Below, piece by piece: positions 42,382 to 50,685 of a DNA stretch of 64,000 bases. Made by a program: the position numbers and the translations under genes. The stretch spans positions 9,996 through 73,995 of the forward strand of contig DASQKI010000111.1 in NCBI GenBank assembly GCA_035630615.1, given 5' to 3'. Each line of letters begins with the position of its first letter. Positions within the stretch are counted from its first letter, which is position 1. Under the pieces are notes generated by a model that had not been told where the DNA came from, ran no database searches, and worked only from the letters and a program-made list of their open reading frames with translations. This DNA comes from DATFRX01 sp035630615 (GTDB taxonomy: Bacteria > Actinomycetota > Actinomycetes > Propionibacteriales > Nocardioidaceae).

Positions 42382-44094
42382 ATGGCCGACTTCTTCGAGC
42401 ACTATCCCAGCTCACCCGACGAGCTCGTCGGGATCGCCGGCGAGCTCGTACGCCATTCTCGGGGCGCAAATGTCGCGATCACCCACGTCCAACACGGCGT
42501 GAACCGGGCAACCGACGCCATCGACGGGGACCTCACGTTTCCGATGGAGCAATCGTCCCACCCGGTGGTCTACCTCGGCAGGGATGTCGCCGCCGGAGCG
42601 TACTTCGCGAGCGGCGCCATCATGCGTTTCGCGGAGGCGGTCAAGACGTACAACACCGGAGTCGACCGGCTCAACAAGCAGATTCCGGAGGGCGAGTTCG
42701 ACACGTTGACGGGCGGGCGGGCCGAGACGCTGCACGTGCTCGAGGCCGAGCAGGCCCGCCTCGAAGGCGACCTCGACGACGAGGCGGGTCGGGTCGCCGC
42801 GATGCTCGAGCGCGGTCCGAACGCCAAGGACCTGGCATACCTGAAAAGCCATGGCTACCTGATGCCCCTCGACCCGAAGGATCTGCCGGCCATCCCGACG
42901 GGAAGCCCTGCGGACATTCGGGCGTGGTGGGCAGGCCTGACGCTCGCCCATCAGGCGGCGCTCATCGCGTACGCGCCACGGCGGCTCGGCAACCTCAACG
43001 GCCTGCCCGCCGAGGTACGCGACGAGGCCAACCGGATCGTCCTCGCCGAGGACTACGCCGCGCTCAAGGCAAAGGACCCGGGCAAGCTGACCTCCGTCGA
43101 GATGAAGGCGCTGGCCAACATGGAGAAGATCCTGGGCCAGCTCGCCGAGCGGGAGGCGCACAAGGATCCGATCACCGGCGAGCCGGTTCCCGTCCAGCTC
43201 TACATCTATGACCCGTACGCGTTCGACGGCGACGGCCGGGTCGCGATCGCCGTCGGCAATCTCGACGAAGCGGACCACGTCGCCGTCAACGTGCGCGGAG
43301 CCACCAACACGCAGGGCCTCTCCGCCACGCGTACGGAGAACATGTACGACCAGTCGCGGTGGGCCAGCGGTGACTCGGTCGCCGTACTCGACTGGATGGG
43401 TTACGACGCGCCCAACACCGGAGCACCGGACCACCCCGCCTGGGACATCCCCGAGACCGGCATCGACCAGCCGGACTCCTTCGGCGTCTCCAACACGTGG
43501 ATGGCCGACGCCGGCGCCCAACAGCTGGCGGCCGACGTCGCCGGTCTCCAAGCCTCGCGAAGCGACGACCCCGCACACCTGACCGTGGTCGGCCACTCCT
43601 ACGGCAGCACGACCGCCGCGATCGCTGCGGAGGAGTACGGGATGCGTCCGAACGACCTCGTGCTGATCGGTAGCCCGGGCGTGCCCGCGGACGAGGCCAG
43701 CGACCTCGGAATCGAGGACGGTCACACCTGGGTCGGCAGAGCCAGCCACGACTCCGAGGCGTCATTGGGCAGTGCGTTCGCGCTCGGGAACGAGCCGGCC
43801 GATTCGGACTTCGGCGCCAACCGGTTCCGGGCCGAGCACGTCGAACGGGAAGACACCGACGACAACCACAGCGCGTCTTACTACGGCCGGAACTCCGAGG
43901 GACTCTCCAACATCGCCGCCATCGTCACCGGTCAGTACGGCAATGTCGTCGAGGCTCCGCCCCTGGACAGCGAGGACGAAGAAGACGGCGAGAAGGACCC
44001 GGAGTACGACCGCAAACCCCACCACGTCGGTCACCTCCCGAAGCAACCGCTCCCGACGCCCGAGCCGACGGTCGACCGGCGATACGTGCCGTGA
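42382..44094 (+). CDS. Alpha/beta hydrolase (DUF1023 type) with ESX-like N-terminal helices
   Basis: 570 aa; ATG 42382 has a GGAAGGGGGG before it. Residues 1-130 are helical and resemble a WXG100/ESX-like region (GELVRHSRGANVAITHVQHG). The core (about 260-470) is DUF1023/abhydrolase_8, with nucleophile Ser in VVGHSYGSTTAA and an acidic residue in GSPGVPADEASDLG. The tail is disordered, acidic and Pro-rich. The catalytic His is likely in DNHSASYYG. Secretion through an ESX-like pathway is possible but unproven. It is divergent from the ribosomal protection genes. Confidence 0.85.
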   Translation: MADFFEHYPSSPDELVGIAGELVRHSRGANVAITHVQHGVNRATDAIDGDLTFPMEQSSHPVVYLGRDVAAGAYFASGAIMRFAEAVKTYNTGVDRLNKQIPEGEFDTLTGGRAETLHVLEAEQARLEGDLDDEAGRVAAMLERGPNAKDLAYLKSHGYLMPLDPKDLPAIPTGSPADIRAWWAGLTLAHQAALIAYAPRRLGNLNGLPAEVRDEANRIVLAEDYAALKAKDPGKLTSVEMKALANMEKILGQLAEREAHKDPITGEPVPVQLYIYDPYAFDGDGRVAIAVGNLDEADHVAVNVRGATNTQGLSATRTENMYDQSRWASGDSVAVLDWMGYDAPNTGAPDHPAWDIPETGIDQPDSFGVSNTWMADAGAQQLAADVAGLQASRSDDPAHLTVVGHSYGSTTAAIAAEEYGMRPNDLVLIGSPGVPADEASDLGIEDGHTWVGRASHDSEASLGSAFALGNEPADSDFGANRFRAEHVEREDTDDNHSASYYGRNSEGLSNIAAIVTGQYGNVVEAPPLDSEDEEDGEKDPEYDRKPHHVGHLPKQPLPTPEPTVDRRYVP

Positions 44095-44104
44095 GCCATC
44101 GGAG

Positions 44105-44536
44105 TCAGCTCGCCGCGTCGTCCGCGATGAGTCGCTTGCCCATGCTGACGACCTCGTCGACCCGATAGCCGATCGCCTCGTAGAAACCGATCGCAGTCGA
44201 GTTGTCCACGCGAATCTGCAGATTGAGCTTGGGGCAACCGTAGGCCAGCAACCGGGCCTCGGCTTCGTCCATCAGGCGTCGACCGAGGCCACCGCGCCGC
44301 CGGCTAGGCGCGACCGCCAGATAGTTGACCCATCCCCGATGGCCGTCGTAGCCCGCCATCACCGTGCCCACAACGTCCCGCCCGCTCGTGGCGACCAGGA
44401 ACCCGTCGGCTTGGACCGACTGCTTGCGCGCGATGTCGCGGCGCGGATCGTTCCACGGACGGGTCAGGCCGCAGGCTTGCCACAGCGCGACGACGGCGTC
44501 CTCGTCCTCGGGACGAAACGAACGGATCTCGGTCAA
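44105..44536 (-). CDS. GNAT acetyltransferase (YpeA-like)
   Basis: 143 aa. The acetyl-CoA motif reads VAPSRRRGGLGRRLMDEAEA (about 77-96), followed by KLNLQIRVDNSTAIGFYEAI typical of the YpeA/RimI class. These proteins acetylate small molecules or protein termini. The substrate is unknown. It lies 6 bp after the ASCH-domain gene on the same strand. Confidence 0.92.
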   Translation of the reverse strand: MTEIRSFRPEDEDAVVALWQACGLTRPWNDPRRDIARKQSVQADGFLVATSGRDVVGTVMAGYDGHRGWVNYLAVAPSRRRGGLGRRLMDEAEARLLAYGCPKLNLQIRVDNSTAIGFYEAIGYRVDEVVSMGKRLIADDAAS

Positions 44537-44542
44537 GGCGAG

Positions 44543-44986
44543 TCAGCCAAGCCGCTCGACGAGCCGGAACCGCTCCAGGACGACGCGGGTCGAGTCGTCC
44601 ACGGTGAACGCGGGGTCGCCGACCGCTTCCCGTAGCTCCGCGCTGTGCCAGAAGTCCTCGTGGCCGCGCCGCCACTCCTCGACGGTCGTGTGGCCCTCGC
44701 CCTCGTCGACCGCATGGGCGAGATCGACGTCCGCGAGTGCCACGACCTCGACACCGGTCACCTCGATTACGGCCACTGGACGGTCCGCGGAGTCCACGAC
44801 GACGGAGCGCTCGCCGACCCGAGGCAGGGGCTCGCTCTCGGCCTCGTACGCATCCGCGAGACCGGTCGTCGAGACCTTGCGTCCGTCGAGGATCGCGTCG
44901 ACCAGCGTGTCTCTCAGAGGCCCCGGAAAAGCGAAGTACGCCTTCGGCATCGACTCGAGCTCATCGGGTTCAAAAACGCTGCCCAC
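44543..44986 (-). CDS. ASCH-domain protein
   Basis: 147 aa from GTG 44986; ATG 44950 is an alternative. The ASCH fold signature is clear: LVDAILDGRKVSTTGLADAY, then LPRVGERSVVVDS and a late EGEGHTTVEEWRRGHEDFW. ASCH domains resemble PUA/EVE folds and bind RNA or modified nucleobases; several actinobacterial members deaminate or hydrolyse N4-acylcytidine. Here the role is unassigned. Followed after 6 bp by a YpeA-like GNAT. Confidence 0.85.
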   Translation of the reverse strand: MGSVFEPDELESMPKAYFAFPGPLRDTLVDAILDGRKVSTTGLADAYEAESEPLPRVGERSVVVDSADRPVAVIEVTGVEVVALADVDLAHAVDEGEGHTTVEEWRRGHEDFWHSAELREAVGDPAFTVDDSTRVVLERFRLVERLG

Positions 44987-45086
44987 CCGCGCAAGGTAGC
45001 AGCCATCTCGGACCCGGACCGATGAGTTTTCGTGACCCAGCGGGTCTCTCTGTGTGACGGACCATGCGACGACGAGAGGACCGCTC

Positions 45087-45536
45087 ATGGACCCGACCGC
45101 ACGCTTTCGTGCCACCCTCGAGCTCGGCGGCAAGACCGCCACCGGTATCCACGTGCCCGACGCCGTTGTCGAGAGCCTCGGCGCCGGCCGGCGGCCGCCC
45201 GTCCAGGTGACGATCAACGGCCACTCGTACCCGAGCACGATCGCGTCGATGGGCGGCCGGTTCATGCTCCCGATGAGCGCGGAAAACCGATCCTGCGCCG
45301 GCGTCTCCGCCGGTGACGAGGTGGACGTCCAGCTCGTGGTCGACACCAGGCCGCGTACGGTCGATGTCCCGACCGACCTGGCCGAAGCGCTCGACCGCGA
45401 GGCGGACGCGAAGCGCCGATTCGGCGAACTGTCCTACAGTCATCAACGGCGCTACGTCCTGTCGGTCGAAGGCGCCAAGCAGCCCGAGACGCGCAAGCGG
45501 CGCATCGACAAGACGGTCGCCGAACTCACGGGCTGA
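45087..45536 (+). CDS. DUF1905/YdeI-family protein
   Basis: 149 aa; ATG 45087 is preceded by GAGGA, while the longer frame from 45054 has none. Residues 5-95 are a DUF1905 beta-barrel (RFRATLELGGKTATGIHVPD, MLPMSAENRSCAGVSAGDEV). Residues 100-148 are a bacteriocin-protection/YdeI-like helical tail (DLAEALDREADAKRRFGELS). The function is not established; YdeI-like proteins have been linked to stress resistance. Confidence 0.85.
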   Translation: MDPTARFRATLELGGKTATGIHVPDAVVESLGAGRRPPVQVTINGHSYPSTIASMGGRFMLPMSAENRSCAGVSAGDEVDVQLVVDTRPRTVDVPTDLAEALDREADAKRRFGELSYSHQRRYVLSVEGAKQPETRKRRIDKTVAELTG

Positions 45537-45555
45537 CCACGCTCCGCACCGTCGG

Positions 45556-46143
45556 CTAGTCGAAACTCAGGCGAGGTACGCGAGCGAAGAGGCGCTCGGG
45601 CAACTCGCCGGACCAGTCGGCTCCGGCGCGAGCCCACGCGGTGAGGTCGAGGTCGACACCATCGGCGGCCGACGGCCACCCCGACGCCGAGACCACTCTC
45701 CACCGCGAGGCGCCGGTCTCGAACACCGTCTCGGCGTCGACCGCCGCCAGGTCGACCGACCGGATGCCGGTCGCGACCACCGGTCGCAGTTCGGCCACGG
45801 AGCAAATGATCGCCGGACCGCTGAACCACGCGAGCACGAGACAACCGTCGGGAGTCGCCATCGAGGTACGGATGAAGCGAGCCGGAATGTGCACGAGCGT
45901 TGCCGGTCCGTACGTCCGTCCCTCCAACTCGAGTCGGCCGTCGAGCACGACGAGGTCCTCGGCCACCAGGTAGCCGCATGGCACCGCGCGACCGAATCCG
46001 GCCGGGAAGCGCCCCAGCATCGTGAGCGCGTCGCCGTCGGACTCCAGCGGCACCAGGTCGAGGTCGTGGCTCGCTCCGGGCATCGGGACCGACTGCCAGG
46101 GCTGATCCGGCTCCCGAAGGTCGATCTGACGCGGCCGCAGCAT
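45556..46143 (-). CDS. Cupin-like protein in acyl-CoA operon
   Basis: 195 aa. The centre (LVVLDGRLELEGRTYGPATL, then VHIPARFIRTSMATPDG) reads as a ChrR-type cupin beta-barrel. Metal-ligand His residues seem few, so it may be structural or sensor. It starts 7 bp after the acyl-CoA dehydrogenase stop on the same strand and is therefore in that operon. Not otherwise recognised. Confidence 0.7.
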   Translation of the reverse strand: MLRPRQIDLREPDQPWQSVPMPGASHDLDLVPLESDGDALTMLGRFPAGFGRAVPCGYLVAEDLVVLDGRLELEGRTYGPATLVHIPARFIRTSMATPDGCLVLAWFSGPAIICSVAELRPVVATGIRSVDLAAVDAETVFETGASRWRVVSASGWPSAADGVDLDLTAWARAGADWSGELPERLFARVPRLSFD

Positions 46144-46150
46144 GAGACGC

Positions 46151-47311
46151 TCATCCGACGACGGTCTCGCCGCGCACCAACGACTTGGCGACGACCGTAC
46201 GCAGGACTTCGTTGGTGCCTTCGCCGATGCTCATCAAGATGGCGTCCCGGTAGAGGCGCTCGACCTCGAACTCGGTCGAGTAACCGTAGCCGCCATGGAC
46301 TTTCATCGCGTCGATGGCGGCGTCCAACGCCACCTCTGAGCAGAAGATCTTTGCCATCCCGGTCTCGCCGTCGGCCCGACCGGCCCGGACGGCGGCCGCC
46401 GACCAGTACGCCATCAATCGCGCCGCCTGCACTCGGATCGCGAGGTCGGCGAGCTTGAGCTGGATCGCCTGGAAGTCGGCGATGGTCTGTCCGAAGGCCT
46501 TGCGCTGCTTCGCGTACGCGAGCGCCTCGTCGTGCGCCCGTTGCGCGATCCCCACCGAGCGAGCGGCGATGTTGACCCGACCCCATTCGAGCGCCGACAG
46601 CACTTGTTGCATGCCGCGTCCTTCGACGTCTCCGAGCAGTTGGTCGGCGGGAACGCGTACTCCGTCGAGCACGATCTCGCACGACTCGGTGCCCTTGTAA
46701 CCGAGCTTCGGGATGTCCTTGGTGATCTCGAAGCCGTCGAGCTCCGGGTCGACCAGCAGCACACTCATGCCGCGATGTGCCGGCGACTGATCCGGGTCGG
46801 TCTTGACCAGCACCGGCAAGGGATCGGCGTAACGGGCGTTGGTGATCCACATCTTGTTGCCGCTGACGACGTAGTGATCGCCGTCGCGTCGGGCGACCGT
46901 CCGGATGCCCTGCAGGTCGGTCCCAGCATCGGGCTCGGTGAGAGCGATGCCGGTCCGTCGAGCGCCGGTCGCGAGGTCCGGCAGGTACGCCGCTCGCTGC
47001 TCCTCGGTCGCGTGCATCGCGATCATCCGGCACGCCAGCGAGTGACTCCCCAAGATCCCGGCGATGCCCATCCAGCCACGCGAGAGCTCTTCGAAGACCA
47101 ACGCGAACGACACCGGGTCGAGGTCCAGACCGCCGTACTCCTCCGGCACCGTGATGCCGAACAGGCCCATGTCGGCCATGCCCTTCACAATCTCGGTCGG
47201 ATAGCGGCCGGCCTGCTCCCAGTCGCGGGCGACCGGAATGATCTCGCGGTCGACGAACGTACGCAGCAGTGCGCGAAACTCGCGCTGATCCTCAGTGAAG
47301 TCGAAGGCCAT
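46151..47311 (-). CDS. Acyl-CoA dehydrogenase
   Basis: 386 aa, standard length. Signatures: FAD-binding TEPDAGTDLQGIRTVARRDG, substrate-side WITNARYADPLPV, and the C-terminal CoA/FAD segment YGYSTEFEVERLYRDA. The catalytic base position in helix G carries an acidic residue near KVHGGYGY. The enzyme oxidises a short- or branched-chain acyl-CoA. It lies 15 bp after a shortened CaiB-type CoA transferase, a pairing seen in itaconate- and succinate-type acid catabolism. Confidence 0.95.
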   Translation of the reverse strand: MAFDFTEDQREFRALLRTFVDREIIPVARDWEQAGRYPTEIVKGMADMGLFGITVPEEYGGLDLDPVSFALVFEELSRGWMGIAGILGSHSLACRMIAMHATEEQRAAYLPDLATGARRTGIALTEPDAGTDLQGIRTVARRDGDHYVVSGNKMWITNARYADPLPVLVKTDPDQSPAHRGMSVLLVDPELDGFEITKDIPKLGYKGTESCEIVLDGVRVPADQLLGDVEGRGMQQVLSALEWGRVNIAARSVGIAQRAHDEALAYAKQRKAFGQTIADFQAIQLKLADLAIRVQAARLMAYWSAAAVRAGRADGETGMAKIFCSEVALDAAIDAMKVHGGYGYSTEFEVERLYRDAILMSIGEGTNEVLRTVVAKSLVRGETVVG

Positions 47312-47326
47312 CGCTATCCCTTCGCG

Positions 47327-48133
47327 TCATCGAGTGGCAGCCTCCGCCTCGGGGGTGCCCGGGAGGACCTCGTCGAAGTGCTCGTTCCGCAGCGGCGCCC
47401 GGCGGTATTCCGGCCGCTCCGACCCGACCCGGACCGGCGACACCACCTGCCGCACGGTCCCGAACCACGGATGCCCGGTCTCGGCGATCAACTCACGGGC
47501 CTGCGTATGTTCCTCGCGGAGCGCGGCCGGCACGTCGTTGATCGGGCCACACGGGATGCTCGCCGGGTAGAGCTTCGACAACCACTCGTCGACTGTCCGC
47601 TCGCGAAAGATCGCCTTCAACTGGTCGAGCAACTCGTCGGCGTTGTCACCTCGGCTCGAGAAGGTGGCGTAGGGCGACCCCTGCTCGGCCCACTCCGGAT
47701 GACCCACGACGTCGGCCAGTCGGGTCCAGAACTTCTCCTTGGCGCACCCGACGACGATCCAGCCGTCACTGGCCTCGAATGCCTGAAACGGCACGAGCGA
47801 CGGATGAGCCGAATGCCGCGTCCGCGTCGGCTCGTAGCCCGCCGTCATATGCCAGGTCGCCGGATAGCCGAGCAGCGTGATCGCGGTGTCGTAGAGGCTG
47901 ACGTCGCAGTCCATCCCGACCCCGTCGCGGCGGGCGGCATGGAGGCCGGCGAGCAGTGAGACCGCCGCCACGTAGCCGCCGGAGTAGTCGACCAGGGACA
48001 GGCCGTCGCCGCCGACCCGAGGGTCCTCGATCTTGATCACTTCGGCACCGAGGTCGGCCAGATGCAGGCTCCCGAACGGACCGGCGCCGTACTGTTCGAT
48101 CGAGACGATGCGTACGTCCTGCAACGGCTTCAT
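47327..48133 (-). pseudogene. CaiB/BaiF CoA-transferase with a large internal deletion
   Basis: ATG 48133 (GAGG upstream). Only 268 aa, against about 390 for the family. The beginning (KPLQDVRIVSIEQYGAGPFG, VIKIEDPRVGGD) and the end (PHSAHPSLVPFQAF-like, CGPINDVPAALREEHTQARE) are normal. Between DPRVGGD and GLSLVDYSGGYVAAVS about 110 residues are absent. The likely catalytic Asp (in SLVDYSGG) remains. The deletion is in frame at about 48004-48012. The interlocked-ring dimer of this family needs the missing segment, so the product is probably inactive. Confidence 0.75.
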
Positions 48134-48225
48134 CCCAGGGCCTCTGTCGCCGGTCATCGTGGGACTACACCTTAGCCAGAAGGCAGATCAGCGATCTGTC
48201 CGATGTAACTCGCTGTGGTTCCGGG

Positions 48226-48759
48226 TCAGTAGCCGCCGCCGTACTCGTAACCGCCGTCGTTGCCACCGGAGTCATCGCCGGTGTCATCGGCGCTCGCGTC
48301 GGTCGCCGCCGCATGCCACGTGAACGAAACTCCGCCGAAGCTGTCGGTCAGGTCGTCGCCGGTCGCCTGGCCCGGACTCTTGTCGAGCTTGAACGTGTAT
48401 AGCGGCGCACCGTCGAGGGTCAGCTGCTTGGCTCCGGTGTCGTCTCGCGTCACCGTGCCCAAGCCGTCGATGTCCGACGGCAGGTCGCCGGTCGCCTTGG
48501 CGGGTGACCAGAAGCCCAGACAGGCGTCGACGCATTTGATGGTGCCGTCGGACTCCTGGTCGGCGAAGTAGAGCGTACGGCCCGAGCTGTCGACGAGCAC
48601 GGGCCCTACGCCGGACACGTCGCTGGCCTGCACCAAGTCGGAGCTCGACGCGGAGGCGCTGGAGTTACCGTCACTTGATCCACATGCCGCCAGCATGACG
48701 GCGAGGACTGCGGCTCCGAGCGGGCCGATGGTTCGGGAAGTTGTCGATGAATACCTCAT
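48226..48759 (-). CDS. Lipoprotein with repeat domain (COG4315)
   Basis: 177 aa. The lipobox is LAACGSSDGNSS (Cys at about 26), followed by a Ser-rich linker. The body has two copies of a short repeat: GRTLYFADQESDGTIKCVDA and APLYTFKLDKSPGQATGDDL, the COG4315 'secreted lipoprotein repeat' pattern. The C-terminus is Gly/Asp/Tyr-rich (DGGYEYGGGY). Surface-anchored, function unknown. Divergent from the ECF sigma gene, and possibly in its regulon. Confidence 0.9.
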   Translation of the reverse strand: MRYSSTTSRTIGPLGAAVLAVMLAACGSSDGNSSASASSSDLVQASDVSGVGPVLVDSSGRTLYFADQESDGTIKCVDACLGFWSPAKATGDLPSDIDGLGTVTRDDTGAKQLTLDGAPLYTFKLDKSPGQATGDDLTDSFGGVSFTWHAAATDASADDTGDDSGGNDGGYEYGGGY

Positions 48760-48794
48760 GCCACCGATACGCGCGGCGGCGCCGCATGGTTCAA

Positions 48795-48824
48795 ATGAAC
48801 CGTTCGGGCTTTCGCCGCGTACTC
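48795..48824 (+). promoter_or_regulatory. Candidate ECF-sigma autoregulatory promoter (leaderless)
   Basis: TGAACC (48796-48801) and CGTACT (48818-48823) are spaced by 16 bp, an ECF-type -35/-10 pair. Transcription would begin around 48830, which is the sigma gene's GTG, so the mRNA may be leaderless. The lipoprotein gene starts on the opposite strand 36 bp away and shares the region. Confidence 0.4.
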
Positions 48825-48829
48825 ATGGT

Positions 48830-49348
48830 GTGGACGAAACGCTGGGTCGGGGCGACGCGGCGGTCCGAGCGATGTACGACCGGCATCGCGGACCGCTGAT
48901 GGGCTACGTCCTCCGCACGGTCGGGGGCGACTATCAGCACGCCGAGGACGTCGTCCAGGAAACGATGACCCGGGCCTGGCAGCGATCCGACGCGCTGACT
49001 CCGGAGGAGGCCGGGCCGTGGCTCTTCACAGTCGCACACAACCTGATCGTCTCCGGATTCCGCCGACGCGCCGCCCGGCCGCCCGAGGTGCCGATCGGGG
49101 AGCGTGACTTCGAGGCGGCGGGCGATGACATCGACCGGGCCCTGCAGTCGTGGCAGGTGGCGTCGGCCCTCCGGACCCTCAGCGACAACCATCGCCAGGT
49201 GATTGTCGAGCTCTTCTTTCGCCGCCGCACCGTATCCGAAGCCGCGACCGTCCTGGGCGTGCCGGTCGGGACCGTGAAGTCCCGGTCCTACTACGCGCTG
49301 CGAGCCCTCCGGATCGTGCTCGAGGAGCAAGGGGTGATGAGCTCATGA
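48830..49348 (+). CDS. ECF-family RNA polymerase sigma factor
   Basis: 172 aa from GTG 48830. Region 2 (MYDRHRGPLMGYVLRTVGGD, then AEDVVQETMTRAWQRS) and region 4 (ALRTLSDNHRQVIVELFFRR, VSEAATVLGVPVGTVKSRSY) are complete. It resembles the SigL/ECF19-like group. The next gene, overlapping by 4 nt, is a zinc anti-sigma factor, so activity is controlled by release from it. Target promoters are probably those like 48795-48824. Confidence 0.95.
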   Translation: MDETLGRGDAAVRAMYDRHRGPLMGYVLRTVGGDYQHAEDVVQETMTRAWQRSDALTPEEAGPWLFTVAHNLIVSGFRRRAARPPEVPIGERDFEAAGDDIDRALQSWQVASALRTLSDNHRQVIVELFFRRRTVSEAATVLGVPVGTVKSRSYYALRALRIVLEEQGVMSS

Positions 49349-49983
49349 CCTGCATGCAGACCGTCTCGCTCGGCGCCTACGTACTCGGTGCGCTGGACGC
49401 CTCAGAGCGGCTCGAGACCGAGGAACACCTCCGCGACTGCGCCCAGTGCCGGGACGAGCTGGTACGGCTGGCGCCGTTGCCCGGTCTGCTGGGTCAGGTG
49501 TCGCTCGACGACGTACTCGCACCAGAACCGCCGATGCGGCCAGCCGACGCGACTCCACCGGCGAAGCCGGCTCCACACCGTCGTCGGATCATCGCCACGG
49601 TCGCCGCGTCGGCGCTGCTGCTGGTCGGCGTCGGCCTCGCCGGTCGAGTCGTCGTCGACGACGGATCCACGACGGCTGCCACCACGTGGTCGACTCCGGT
49701 CGACGCCTCCGGCATCGATGCCACCGCGCAGCTGGCCGACCGCGGCTGGGGCACCGACATCGAGCTCACCATGGACGATCTGCCCGCTCACGCGCGGTGT
49801 CGCCTCGTCGTCATCGGGTCCGACGGCCGCGTCGAGACGGCCGGCTGGTGGACGACCGGCTATGCCGCCGAGGCCGACGTACCGGCGAGCACGTCGATCG
49901 AGAGCGATGCGATCGACCGGATGGAGATCCGGACCGGGTCCCGCGTACTCGCCGTTCTGCAGCCGACGGACACCGCGACCTGA
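49345..49983 (+). CDS. Zinc-binding anti-sigma factor, membrane anchored
   Basis: 212 aa. The N-terminal ZAS domain has HLRDCAQC (H-x3-C-x2-C at about 32-39), which binds the cognate sigma factor. One transmembrane helix (TVAASALLLVGVGLAG, about 88-106) is followed by an extracytoplasmic anti-sigma-K-like domain. The start ATG overlaps the sigma stop. Signals reach the complex from outside the membrane. Confidence 0.94.
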   Translation: MTCMQTVSLGAYVLGALDASERLETEEHLRDCAQCRDELVRLAPLPGLLGQVSLDDVLAPEPPMRPADATPPAKPAPHRRRIIATVAASALLLVGVGLAGRVVVDDGSTTAATTWSTPVDASGIDATAQLADRGWGTDIELTMDDLPAHARCRLVVIGSDGRVETAGWWTTGYAAEADVPASTSIESDAIDRMEIRTGSRVLAVLQPTDTAT

Positions 49984-50269
49984 GTCAGCTCCCGTCAGGT
50001 GCAGGGCCAGCTCGCGTCCCTGAAAGACGGTGACAAATCAGAAGTCTGTCCAATTCGACGCGTTGCCTATGGACTCGTCCGGATTCCTGGGTGTAGAAGT
50101 AATGCCGCGGGCGGCAGAGCTGGCTGAGACGAACGGGAGCGCAACGGGGCCTTGCGTCACTTCCACTCCTCGACGCTGCACGCACGAAGGGACGACCGGA
50201 TCGGGACGGTCACAGCACGGCGTCGACATCAGGCGACGCTGCCGTTCTTGAGGGAGAGGGAAGCCAAGC

Positions 50270-50554
50270 GTGACCGTGTTCTTCCACGCGATCATTCGCC
50301 GCCAGGCAATCGGACGCGGACCCAACACCATGGGCACCATCACCATCTATCGCGACGCCGACGAATCCGACCGCGGATCCGCGTCCGGCATCGCCGAAAC
50401 GGTCAAGCGACTGCGTCTCGCGCCCGGCCAAGACCCGGACGTGCTGATGAGCATGAACGGCTGGGAGAGCTGCGGCCAATCCACCAAGCGAGGCGGACTG
50501 GTCGTCGTCCCCGTGCAGCCCACCTCGTGGAGCGTAAAGAGCCGCGTGTCCTGA
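50270..50554 (+). CDS. Small hypothetical protein (94 aa)
   Basis: GTG 50270 follows GGGAGAGGGAAG. There is no recognised family. The sequence has charged and polar stretches (TITIYRDADESDRGSASGIA) but no signal peptide or membrane span. A second frame (50152-50634) continues past its stop with a plausible-looking tail (GHSAAYEIYVRRRPTTWEDV), so a frameshift joining the two cannot be excluded. The 286 bp before it (49984-50269) hold no other gene. Confidence 0.45.
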   Translation: MTVFFHAIIRRQAIGRGPNTMGTITIYRDADESDRGSASGIAETVKRLRLAPGQDPDVLMSMNGWESCGQSTKRGGLVVVPVQPTSWSVKSRVS

Positions 50555-50685
50555 CGCCATCTGTAGGGCACAGCGCCGCGTACGAGATTTACGTCCGGCG
50601 CCGGCCGACGACCTGGGAAGACGTGCCGGGCTGAGACCGAGATCGCGCCTGCGGGGTTGTCGTCGGGGTCGCCTATCGTCGAGTC

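Noticed and set aside
49984..50269. Riboswitch or structured RNA before the small ORF
   Set aside because: I could not match any known riboswitch core; only short, weak complementarities are seen.
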